The notes below the pieces were generated by a model that saw only the letters and a list, made by a program, of their open reading frames with translations, did no database searches and was not told the origin of the DNA. Below, piece after piece: positions 1 through 6,411 of a stretch of DNA of 14,372 bases. The position numbers and the translations under genes were made by a program. This stretch comes from Myxococcota bacterium. Lineage in GTDB: Bacteria; Myxococcota_A; UBA9160; PR03. The first letter of the stretch is position 1. The number at the start of each line of letters is the position of its first letter. Location: positions 1 through 14,372 of the forward strand of contig JASJBO010000135.1 in the NCBI GenBank assembly GCA_030066475.1. The letters run 5' to 3'.

Positions 1-1
1 C

Positions 2-124
2 GACCTGCGCTTCGAGCTGGGCGTGCGGCACGGGCGGCCGCCGCTCGCGAGCTACGTCGGCGAGCGCGTCAGCCCTCCGGCAAACAGGACCCGGGGCGCT
101 CGCCCGGAGAACACCGGGAGGTAG
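2..124 (+). CDS. C-terminal end of an unidentified protein (5' end outside window)
   Basis: An open frame runs from the window edge to a TAG at 122-124. About 40 residues are visible, beginning DLRFELGVRHGRPPLASYVG. Third codon positions are almost all G or C over the first 24 codons, as in the neighbouring genes, which favours this frame over the other two. The last ~15 residues are Pro/Arg/Gly-rich and look like a loose tail. I do not recognise a family from this fragment. It converges on the membrane methyltransferase gene, with only 21 bp between the two stop codons. Confidence 0.55.
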   Translation, partial: DLRFELGVRHGRPPLASYVGERVSPPANRTRGARPENTGR

Positions 125-145
125 GAGCGGCTTCATCTCGAGCGG

Positions 146-706
146 TCAGGCGGGCCTGCCGAGGAAGCGCGGCACGCGTCTCGCGTAGTCTCGGTACGCC
201 TGCCCGAAGCGCTCGCGCAGCCACGGCTCCTCGGCGAACGGCGACAGGCCGAGCTCGACGCTCAGCAGCACTGCCGTCACGAACGCCAGCAGCGAGCTGC
301 AGAGCAGGGCGAACCCGAGGTAGCCGGCGATGAAGCCCACGCACTGCGGGTTGCGCGAGTAGCGGTAGAGCCCGCTCGTCAGCAGGCGCCCCTGCATGCC
401 GAAGCTCGCTGCGACCGTCAGCTGCCGCATGGCGGCGAGGCCGACGCCGAAGCCGGCCGGCACCAGGATCCCGCCCGCGACGGCGCGGAGCCCGGTCGGA
501 ACCACCCAGCCGTTCCAGTCCAGGATTCCGAGCAGCAGGGGTCCGAGCATCGTCACTTCGATGAAGAGCCAGCTCGCCAGGGCTTGCCACGAGCCTCCGC
601 GCGGGGGTGGCCAGATGCGCGCGGCCGGACGCCCCCAGGAGAGCAGCACGCCCGCGATCGCGACGACGGCGCTCCCGACCACGATCCAGAAGACGAGCTG
701 GGTCAT
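146..706 (-). CDS. Membrane methyltransferase of the isoprenylcysteine carboxyl methyltransferase (ICMT)/PEMT-like family
   Basis: A 186-residue integral membrane protein with hydrophobic stretches at about 3-23, 43-62, 74-95 and 125-152. The family signature is clear: GLYRYSRNPQ at 112-121, the 'YR..RNP' motif of ICMT/PEMT-type S-adenosylmethionine methyltransferases. It is followed near the C-terminus by EEPWLRERFG (159-168), Tyr171, Tyr174 and a VPRFL ending, which form the conserved C-terminal SAM/substrate segment. The start is ATG at 706; the open frame extends further upstream, but this ATG has a GGGGAG-type ribosome binding site and begins the first hydrophobic helix. The substrate cannot be told: bacterial members methylate small molecules, lipids or isoprenylated compounds, and the annotation often stays generic. 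It is divergent from the redoxin/copper monooxygenase gene, with a shared 111-bp spacer. Confidence 0.85.
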   Translation of the reverse strand: MTQLVFWIVVGSAVVAIAGVLLSWGRPAARIWPPPRGGSWQALASWLFIEVTMLGPLLLGILDWNGWVVPTGLRAVAGGILVPAGFGVGLAAMRQLTVAASFGMQGRLLTSGLYRYSRNPQCVGFIAGYLGFALLCSSLLAFVTAVLLSVELGLSPFAEEPWLRERFGQAYRDYARRVPRFLGRPA

Positions 707-817
707 GGCGGATCTCCCCGTCCGACGATCGCTTGCAGGGTCCGAATCGTCAACGAGACCCGAGCCGCACCCGCTGCTCGCGGCCGGTGCTAGGCTGACC
801 GTGGAGGCAGCCGGGCG
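707..817. promoter_or_regulatory. Divergent intergenic spacer with a small inverted repeat
   Basis: This 111-bp spacer must hold the promoters of the methyltransferase (leftward) and of the redoxin/copper protein (rightward). A 6-bp inverted repeat, GACGAT at 724-729 and ATCGTC at 746-751, sits near the leftward gene and could be an operator, though chance is not excluded. A GGAGG at 803-807, 10 nt before the ATG at 818, is the ribosome binding site of the rightward gene. I see no convincing -35/-10 pair. Confidence 0.35.
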
Positions 818-2626
818 ATGTCGTCTCAGTGCTTCCGCCGCGGTCATTTCCGTCGCGTTCTGGTCGGGCTCGCGCTGCTGCTCGGCCTCGAGGCCCCGGC
901 CGGGGACGGCCCGGCCGCGACCCGCGCGGGCGGCCTGGGCCCGGTCGAGAACTTCGCGCTGCTCGACCAGCTCGGCCGCTTCCACGAGCTCGCCGCCCAC
1001 GGCGATCGCGCCGCGCTGGTGCTGATGGTGCACGGCAACGGCTGCCCGATCGCGCGCGGCTCACTGCCGGCGCTGCGGGCCCTGCGCGAGGAGTTCGCGA
1101 CGCGGGGCGTCGTGTTCCTGCTGCTCAACGCGAACCTTCAGGACGACCGCGCCTCGGTGGCAGCCGAGGCGGAGGGCTTCGGGATCGACTTCCCGATCCT
1201 GATCGACGAGACGCAGCTCGTGGCCGAGGCGCTCGGCGTGACGCGCACCGCCGAGGTGCTGCTGATCGACCCGAGGCGCTGGCGCGTGGTCTACCGCGGA
1301 CCGGTGGACGACCGCCTGCACTACCAGACGCAGCGACCCGCCCGCGCGCACCACCTGCGCGAGGCACTGCTCGCCCACCTCGAGGGGCGGGCGATCGAGG
1401 AGCCTCTGCGCGAGGCGCCCGGCTGCCTGGTGAACCTCCCCGCCGTCGGCTCCGGTCCGGGCCCGCCGATCTCGTACGCGGAGGAGATCGCGCCGCTGCT
1501 CGCGCGCCGCTGCCGCCAGTGCCACCGCGACGGGGGCGTGGCGCCCTGGGCGATGCGCGACTACCGGATGGTGCGCGGCTGGGCCCCGATGATGCGCGAG
1601 ATGGTGCGCACGCGGCGCATGCCGCCCTGGCACGCCGACCGCCACGTCGGCCGGTTCGCCGACGACCTCTCGCTCTCGGTCGAGGAGCAGCAGCTCCTGG
1701 TGCACTGGATCGAGGCCGGCGCGCCGCGCGGCGAGGGGCCCGACCCGCTGGCCGAGAGCCCGCCGCCCCCGCTCGACGAGTGGCCGCTGGGCCCCCCAGA
1801 CCACGTGATCACGGTGCCGAGACAGAAGATCCCGGCGCGCGGCGTGGTGCCCTACCGCTACGAGACGGTCGACGTGGATCTCGACCAGGACGTCTGGATC
1901 CGCGCGGCGCACCTGCAGCCCTCCAATCCGCTGGTGATGCACCACGGGCTCGCCTGGATCCGCTATCCCCGGGGCCACGCGGCGCCCGCGGCGCAGGGCC
2001 CCCGCTTCACCGAGGGCATGTTCGCCGCCTACGTGCCGGGGCGGGAGCCGCGGCCGCTGCCCGACGGCACCGGGGTCTTCCTGCCCGCCGGCTCACGCAT
2101 CCGCTTCCAGCTCCACTACACCGCGACGGGTCGCCGCGAGCGCGACCGCCCGCGCCTGGGGCTCTACTGGTCGCGCGACCCGGCCCCGAGCGAGCTCAAG
2201 ACCGGGGCCGTCGCGCGCTTCGACTTCGTGATCCCGGCGGGTGCGCGCGACCACGAGGAGCGCGCCTCGCTGCGGCTCGATCGCGACATCCTGCTCTACC
2301 GCCTCTCCCCGCACATGCACTACCGCGGCAAGTGGATGACGATCGAGGCGGCGCTGCCCGACGGGCGCGTCGAGCCGCTGCTCTCGGTGCCGCGCTACGA
2401 CTTCAACTGGCAGCGGCAGTACGCGCTGGCCGAGCCGCGCCGGCTTCCCGCCGGGACCCGGCTGCTGGTGCGCGCCGGCTTCGACAACTCCGACCGCAAC
2501 CCGGCCAATCCCGACCCCACCGTGGCCGTCCGCTACGGCGAGCAGTCCTTCGAGGAAATGCTGTTCGGCTACTTCCTGTATCGCGACCTGGAGCCGACGC
2601 TCGCCTCCGGGCGCCGGCCCGACTAG
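818..2626 (+). CDS. Exported fusion protein: redoxin + c-type heme module + copper type II (PHM-like) monooxygenase
   Basis: The 602-residue protein has three modules. After a signal peptide (about 1-28: basic n-region, hydrophobic core 14-24) comes a thioredoxin-fold redoxin at ~40-190. It has a single Cys76 in GNGCPIAR instead of CXXC, and a second conserved-looking Cys203 at the module boundary. A heme c site CRQCH (232-236) follows, then the MPPWHAD segment whose Met may be the distal ligand. The C-terminal half resembles peptidylglycine monooxygenase-type Cu2 enzymes and keeps all six copper ligands by hand alignment: His375-His376 and His433 for one copper, His499-X-His501 and Met581 for the other. 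The protein should act outside the cytoplasm, where heme attachment and copper loading occur. The likely role is hydroxylation or another oxidation with electrons fed through the heme; the substrate is unknown. The start is ATG with GGAGG 10 nt upstream. A membrane protein gene follows after 43 bp. Confidence 0.88.
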   Translation: MSSQCFRRGHFRRVLVGLALLLGLEAPAGDGPAATRAGGLGPVENFALLDQLGRFHELAAHGDRAALVLMVHGNGCPIARGSLPALRALREEFATRGVVFLLLNANLQDDRASVAAEAEGFGIDFPILIDETQLVAEALGVTRTAEVLLIDPRRWRVVYRGPVDDRLHYQTQRPARAHHLREALLAHLEGRAIEEPLREAPGCLVNLPAVGSGPGPPISYAEEIAPLLARRCRQCHRDGGVAPWAMRDYRMVRGWAPMMREMVRTRRMPPWHADRHVGRFADDLSLSVEEQQLLVHWIEAGAPRGEGPDPLAESPPPPLDEWPLGPPDHVITVPRQKIPARGVVPYRYETVDVDLDQDVWIRAAHLQPSNPLVMHHGLAWIRYPRGHAAPAAQGPRFTEGMFAAYVPGREPRPLPDGTGVFLPAGSRIRFQLHYTATGRRERDRPRLGLYWSRDPAPSELKTGAVARFDFVIPAGARDHEERASLRLDRDILLYRLSPHMHYRGKWMTIEAALPDGRVEPLLSVPRYDFNWQRQYALAEPRRLPAGTRLLVRAGFDNSDRNPANPDPTVAVRYGEQSFEEMLFGYFLYRDLEPTLASGRRPD

Positions 2627-2669
2627 CCCCCGAGCCGCTCCGCGCGGCACAGCAAGAAAGGAGCACCCG

Positions 2670-3191
2670 ATGGCGACCTCACTCGAGCGATCCCAGCCGG
2701 CGTCCGCGGCCGCTCGGATCGGATTCGGCGACATCCTGGGAGACGGCTTCTACTCGGGCGCGGTTGGCGCCGCCGTGGTGGCCCTGTTCTTCCTGGTGCT
2801 GGACACCGTCCGACACGAGCCGTTCTACACGCCGTCGCTGATGGCCGGCGCGCTGCTGGGGGGTACGGCGCCAGCCGCCGGCGCCCCGGTGAACCTCGGG
2901 CTGGTGGCGCTGTTCACCTTGGCTCACGGCGGCGCATTCATCGCGTTCGGAATCGCCTGTGCCTGGGTGCTCGCGCGGCTGCCCCGTCCCCCCGAGCCGC
3001 CGCTGGTCGCGCTGGCGTGCTTCCTCGGGCTGGAGCTCTCGTTCCTGGCCGCCGCCCGGATCCTGGTGCCGGGCGTGGGCGGTGCGATCGGTCACGGCGC
3101 CATCGCCGGCGCCAACGCGCTGGCGGCGGTGGGCATGGCGGTGTGGCTGAGCCGCTTTGCCCGGCATCCCGAGGCGCCCGCGGAGAGCTGA
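2670..3191 (+). CDS. Four-helix membrane protein of unknown function
   Basis: A 173-residue protein with four predicted membrane segments, at about 28-46, 77-101, 112-131 and 138-162. A short, polar and probably cytoplasmic N-terminus precedes them. The sequence after helix 1, RHEPFYTPSLMAGALLGG, is reminiscent of a group of uncharacterised membrane proteins with a 'PF.TPS' motif, but I cannot name a family. The start is ATG with AAGGAG 6 nt upstream, a strong ribosome binding site. It lies 43 bp behind the redoxin/copper monooxygenase on the same strand, so the two are probably co-transcribed. It might anchor or serve that exported enzyme, but position is the only argument. It is followed by a GC-rich hairpin and a convergent gene. 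Confidence 0.8.
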   Translation: MATSLERSQPASAAARIGFGDILGDGFYSGAVGAAVVALFFLVLDTVRHEPFYTPSLMAGALLGGTAPAAGAPVNLGLVALFTLAHGGAFIAFGIACAWVLARLPRPPEPPLVALACFLGLELSFLAAARILVPGVGGAIGHGAIAGANALAAVGMAVWLSRFARHPEAPAES

Positions 3192-3240
3192 GCGCCCCCG
3201 GGCGCGCGGCCGCGGGCCGGCCGCGGCCCGGGCGCGCGCC
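3192..3240. terminator. GC-rich palindromic hairpin between convergent genes
   Basis: The 49-bp space between two convergent stop codons is almost pure G/C. It contains a perfect 8-bp stem, GGCCGCGG at 3208-3215 and CCGCGGCC at 3221-3228, around a 5-nt loop. Flanking GCGCGC runs could extend the stem with a bulge. No T-tract follows on either strand, so it is not a textbook intrinsic terminator. The placement at a convergent junction still argues for a bidirectional transcription stop. Confidence 0.45.
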
Positions 3241-3492
3241 TCAGGAGGCCTTGATGGGCAGGCCGTTCGAGTCCTTGAAGCTGCCGGTCACGATCATGAT
3301 CAGATCGACCAGCGCCCAGATCCCGAGGCCGCCCAGGGTGAGCAGCTGCAGGATGCCGGTGCCGATCTTGCCGGTGTAGAAGCGGTGCACGCCGAAGCCG
3401 CCCAGGAACAGGCAGAGCAGGATGGCGGGCACGAAGCCCTTGTCGCTGGTGGCGCTCGCGGCGCCTTCGTTCATCACGGCGTCCATCGTCAT
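3241..3492 (-). CDS. Small TM2-domain membrane protein
   Basis: An 83-residue protein with a classic TM2 domain covering about residues 18-75. It has two helices (about 20-38 and 47-70) joined by the [11 protein letters not shown] turn (36-46), with an [17 protein letters not shown] exit that is typical of the family. TM2 proteins are small bacterial membrane proteins whose molecular function is not settled. The start is ATG at 3492: GGAGG lies 8 nt upstream, and this ATG overlaps the stop of the preceding TM2 gene as ATGA, the usual signature of translational coupling. A second in-frame ATG at 3486 has poorer spacing. Confidence 0.85.
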   Translation of the reverse strand: MTMDAVMNEGAASATSDKGFVPAILLCLFLGGFGVHRFYTGKIGTGILQLLTLGGLGIWALVDLIMIVTGSFKDSNGLPIKAS

Positions 3493-3866
3493 GACGCATT
3501 CCTCCAGGAGTCGAGTTTCTGTCCGGGATACGGGACGAGTCGGCCCTGGCCGTCGCGGAAGTTGCCGGTGAGGAGCATGATCGTGACGACGGTCGAGTGA
3601 CCCCAGTCCGCGACGAAGAAGAGCGCGCCGGGCAGCCAGTACCCCGAGAGGAAGCAGGCCATCCAGCCGATCGAGAGCGACAGATCCAGCAGGCCCTCGC
3701 CGATCCGGCCCAGGTAGAAGTGCTGCAGTCCCAGGAACCCGAACACCGACGAGATCGCCACCGCGGTGGCGTAGCTCTTGTCGGAGACCAGGGTCTCCGC
3801 ACGGGTTTCGGGCGCCTGGGTGGGCGCTTCGAGCGAGATCGGTCCGGGCGCGCTGGGGCTGCGCAT
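3489..3866 (-). CDS. TM2-domain membrane protein (larger paralogue)
   Basis: A 125-residue protein. Residues 1-28 form a Pro/Ala-rich, probably cytoplasmic, extension. A TM2-type domain follows at ~30-105, with helices at about 33-48, 56-74 and 77-100 and the family turn [15 protein letters not shown] at 47-61. The exit motif GNFRDGQG (101-108) is parallel to GSFKDSNG in the smaller downstream neighbour, so the two are diverged tandem relatives. The start is ATG with GGAGGA 4 nt upstream. It lies 79 bp downstream of the acyl-CoA dehydrogenase on the same strand, but two stem-loops fill that space, so it may form its own transcription unit with the 83-residue TM2 gene. Confidence 0.82.
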   Translation of the reverse strand: MRSPSAPGPISLEAPTQAPETRAETLVSDKSYATAVAISSVFGFLGLQHFYLGRIGEGLLDLSLSIGWMACFLSGYWLPGALFFVADWGHSTVVTIMLLTGNFRDGQGRLVPYPGQKLDSWRNAS

Positions 3867-3881
3867 CGTCTCCTCCGTCCT

Positions 3882-3901
3882 CGGTCGGGGTGGTTCGACC
3901 G
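3882..3901. repeat. 6-bp inverted repeat (stem-loop) upstream of the TM2 pair
   Basis: CGGTCG at 3882-3887 and CGACCG at 3896-3901 can pair around an 8-nt loop. It lies just upstream of the ribosome binding site (3871-3876) of the 125-residue TM2 gene on the minus strand. It may be an operator or a 5' leader structure; a chance occurrence in GC-rich DNA is possible. Confidence 0.3.
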
Positions 3902-3927
3902 GGCGGAGGGCGGACTTGAGGGTGGAA

Positions 3928-3944
3928 CCGGGCCTGCCGCCCGG
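3928..3944 (-). terminator. Stem-loop directly after the acyl-CoA dehydrogenase stop codon
   Basis: A perfect 6-bp stem (CCGGGC at 3928-3933, GCCCGG at 3939-3944) with a 5-nt loop begins one base after the TGA at 3948-3946. On the minus strand it is followed by only a short TTCC, so termination efficiency is uncertain. Its position makes it the best candidate for the end of the synthase/thiolase/dehydrogenase operon. Confidence 0.45.
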
Positions 3945-3945
3945 C

Positions 3946-5172
3946 TCAGATCGGCAGCTCTCCGGCAGCCAGGCGCGCGGTGCCGTCCTTGGCGTAGGCC
4001 TCGATCGCGCGCTGCGCGATGCGCCACTGGTGCACTTCGTCGGCGCCGTCGGCGAAGCGCGCCCAGCGCGCCTGCTGGGCCATGTGGGCCAGCGGCGTGT
4101 CGGTGGAGTAGCCGAGCGCGCCGTGCACCTGGATGGCGCGGTCGATGATGCGGTTGAGTGCGTTCGCGACGAAGTGCTTCGCCATCGACACCTCGCTCTT
4201 GAACTCCTTGCCCTGATCGATCTTGTAGGCCGAGTGCAGCACCATCAGCTTGCACTGATAGAGCTCCATGGTGGAGTCGGCGATCATCCACTGGATGCCC
4301 TGCTTCTCGGCCAGCAGGGATCCGTGCGCGTAGCGCTTCATGGCGCGGTCGATGGTCATGTCGAGCGCGATCTCGGCCTGCCCGATCCAGCGCATGCAGT
4401 GCGCCAGCCGCGCCGGGCCGAGCCGGTACTGCCCGAGCAGGTGGCCCTGCCCCGGCCCGCCCAGCATGTTGGCGTCGGGCACGCGCAGGTTCTCGATGCG
4501 GATCTCGCAGTGGTTGTGGCTGCCGCTCATGGTGTGGACGTCGCGCACCACCTCCCAGCCGGCGGAGGGGATGTCGACCAGGAAGGCCGAGTTGGCCGCC
4601 TGCGGCACCTCGGGGTCGTCCTCGGTGCGCGCGATCAGGATCGCGAACTGCGCGCCGCGCGCGCCCGAGATGAACCACTTGTGGCCGTCGATCACCCAGT
4701 CGTCGCCGTCGCGCACGGCGCGCGTCTGGATCAGCGTGGGGTCCGAGCCGGCCACCTCGGGCTCGGTCATGGCGAAGCACGAGCGCGCACGGCCGTTGCA
4801 GAGCGGCTTCAGGTACTTCTGCTTCTGCTCGTCGGTGCCCCAGTGCAGCAGCGTGTGCATGTTGCCCTCGTCGGGCGCCTGGCAGTTCATCGCGAACGGG
4901 CCGAAGCGCGTCTTGCCCGCCTCGGCCGACACCGCCGCCATCGCCACGTGGCCGAGCCCCATGCCGCCCCACTCCTCGGGCATGTGCGGCAGCCACAGGC
5001 CCCACTCGGCGGCGGTCTTGCGCATCTGGATCACCTGCTCGACGAGCACCTGGCGGTTCTCCTCGTCGGCCGCGATCACGGTCTCGGCGGGGCGCACCAC
5101 CTCGTCGCAGTACTGGCGCACCTTGTGGATCAGGTGGTCGAGCTCGGGGGGAAAGCTGAAGTCGATGGCCAT
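3946..5172 (-). CDS. Acyl-CoA dehydrogenase (ACAD10/11-like subfamily)
   Basis: A 408-residue flavoprotein that should introduce the alpha,beta double bond into an acyl-CoA, passing electrons to ETF. It has the all-helical N-domain (~1-130), the flavin-contacting FAMTEPEVAGSDPT segment (133-146) and HKWFISGA (164-171) at the start of the beta-domain. The C-terminal helical domain carries QVHGALGYS (348-356). In the catalytic-base loop the sequence reads ADGADEVH (374-381). By hand alignment Asp375 takes the place of the Glu of medium-chain ACAD, as in ACAD10/11-type enzymes ('DGPDEVH'). The length is normal. The start is ATG at 5172 with AGGAGA 4 nt upstream. It is the last gene of the synthase-DUF35/thiolase/dehydrogenase operon, 38 bp after the thiolase. 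The chain length or class of substrate cannot be inferred. Confidence 0.93.
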   Translation of the reverse strand: MAIDFSFPPELDHLIHKVRQYCDEVVRPAETVIAADEENRQVLVEQVIQMRKTAAEWGLWLPHMPEEWGGMGLGHVAMAAVSAEAGKTRFGPFAMNCQAPDEGNMHTLLHWGTDEQKQKYLKPLCNGRARSCFAMTEPEVAGSDPTLIQTRAVRDGDDWVIDGHKWFISGARGAQFAILIARTEDDPEVPQAANSAFLVDIPSAGWEVVRDVHTMSGSHNHCEIRIENLRVPDANMLGGPGQGHLLGQYRLGPARLAHCMRWIGQAEIALDMTIDRAMKRYAHGSLLAEKQGIQWMIADSTMELYQCKLMVLHSAYKIDQGKEFKSEVSMAKHFVANALNRIIDRAIQVHGALGYSTDTPLAHMAQQARWARFADGADEVHQWRIAQRAIEAYAKDGTARLAAGELPI

Positions 5173-5210
5173 GGGGTCTCCTGCTCGGTCGGCGAAGCGC
5201 CCTGCGCGGG

Positions 5211-6386
5211 CTACTTCCCGACCACCGACACGAACGACACGCAGCGGCCGGGCGCGCCGCCCAGGTTGTGGGTGAGGCCGAGCTTCGGGTCGGCGATCTG
5301 GCGCTCGCCGGCCTCGCCGCGCAGCTGGAGCCACATCTCGTACATCATGCGCAGGCCACTGGCGCCGATCGGGTGGCCGAAGCTCTTGAGCCCGCCGTCG
5401 GGGTTCACCGGCTGCGGCCCTTCCAGGTCGAAGCGCCCGTCGAGCACGTCCTTCCAGGCCTGGCCGCGCGGCGAGAAGCCCAGGTCCTCCATCAGCACCA
5501 GCTCGGTGGGCGTGAAGCAGTCGTGCACCTCGGCCATCGAGATCTCTTCGCGCGGGTTGGTCACGCCCGCCTGCTTGTAGGCGTCCTCGGCGCTGGCCAC
5601 GACCTCGCTGAAGCTGGTGAAGTCGTAGTCCTGCTTCATGTAGCCCTCGGCGGGGCCGGCCACGAACGAGAGCGCCTTCACGAAGATCGGCGTGTCGGTG
5701 TAGCGGTGGGCGTCCTCGGCGCGACACACGATCGCGGCGGCCGAGCCGTCGGCCACGCCCGAGCAGTCGAACACGCCGAGCATGCCCGCCACGCGCGGCG
5801 ACGCCTTGATCGCCTCGATCGGCACCTCCTTGCGGAACTGGGCCTTGGGGTTCTTGGCGCCGTTGGCGTGGTTCTTCCAGGCGATGCGCGCCAGCACGTC
5901 CTTCAGCTGGTCCTCGTCCACCCCGTACTTCTTGGCGTAGGCGGGCACCAGCAGCGAGAACACCGCGGGCGGGGTCAGCTCGGGGCGCGTGCCGTCGTCG
6001 GCGGGGGAGCCGACCACGAGGCCCGAGAAGCCCGAGTCCTTGAGCTTCTCGACGCCGATCGCCATCACCAGGTCGTAGGCGCCGCTGGCCACCGCGTAGC
6101 AGGCGTTGCGCAGCGCCTCGCTGCCGGTGGCGCAGAAGTTCTCGACGTGGGTGACCGGCTTGTACGGGATCTTGAGCGCCTCGGAGAGCACCAGGCCCGA
6201 GAGGCCGCTGCCCATGGTGCCGAGCCAGTAGGCGTCGACCTGGTCGGGCTCGACCTGGGCCTGGCCGTAGGCGCCGTGGGCCGCCTCCACCAGCATGTCG
6301 GCGGTGCTCTTGTCCCAGTGCTCCCCGAAGTTCGTGCAGCCCATCCCGACGATGGCCACGCGGTCGCAGATGCCTCGGCTTGCCAT
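5211..6386 (-). CDS. SCP2-type thiolase / acetyl-CoA acetyltransferase family protein
   Basis: A 391-residue thiolase-fold enzyme of the SCP2/'lipid-transfer protein' branch. The active site looks complete: nucleophile Cys85 in NFCATGSE, HDCF at 288-291, GHP at 337-339 and Cys382 in GGAPGRCVS near the C-terminus. It should cleave 3-ketoacyl-CoA, or condense acyl-CoAs, in the cytoplasm. Enzymes of this branch typically pair with a DUF35 (OB/zinc-ribbon) partner. Here that domain sits at the end of the preceding gene, 25 bp upstream. The start is ATG at 6386 with GGAGGAG about 4 nt upstream. Related Ltp-type aldolases of steroid side-chain degradation use the same fold and the same kind of partner. 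The intact Cys argues for true thiolase chemistry, but an aldolase role is not excluded. Confidence 0.92.
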   Translation of the reverse strand: MASRGICDRVAIVGMGCTNFGEHWDKSTADMLVEAAHGAYGQAQVEPDQVDAYWLGTMGSGLSGLVLSEALKIPYKPVTHVENFCATGSEALRNACYAVASGAYDLVMAIGVEKLKDSGFSGLVVGSPADDGTRPELTPPAVFSLLVPAYAKKYGVDEDQLKDVLARIAWKNHANGAKNPKAQFRKEVPIEAIKASPRVAGMLGVFDCSGVADGSAAAIVCRAEDAHRYTDTPIFVKALSFVAGPAEGYMKQDYDFTSFSEVVASAEDAYKQAGVTNPREEISMAEVHDCFTPTELVLMEDLGFSPRGQAWKDVLDGRFDLEGPQPVNPDGGLKSFGHPIGASGLRMMYEMWLQLRGEAGERQIADPKLGLTHNLGGAPGRCVSFVSVVGK

Positions 6387-6411
6387 GACGCTCCTCCTCG
6401 GGCCCGGTCGC

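Noticed and set aside
103..118. CCCGG/CCGGG stem-loop with 6-nt loop as a terminator
   Set aside because: It has only a 5-bp stem, lies inside the end of the partial reading frame and has no T-run; easily due to chance at this GC content.
829..2841. A 670-codon plus-strand open frame overlapping the redoxin/copper gene in another frame
   Set aside because: Arg/Ala/Pro-rich shadow of the gene at 818-2626, which has heme and copper motifs and a signal peptide.
3778..5580. A 600-codon plus-strand open frame lying antisense to the acyl-CoA dehydrogenase and TM2 genes
   Set aside because: It is His/Val/Arg/Leu-rich with no motifs, as expected from the antisense frame of a GC-rich gene; the minus-strand frame has clear family signatures.
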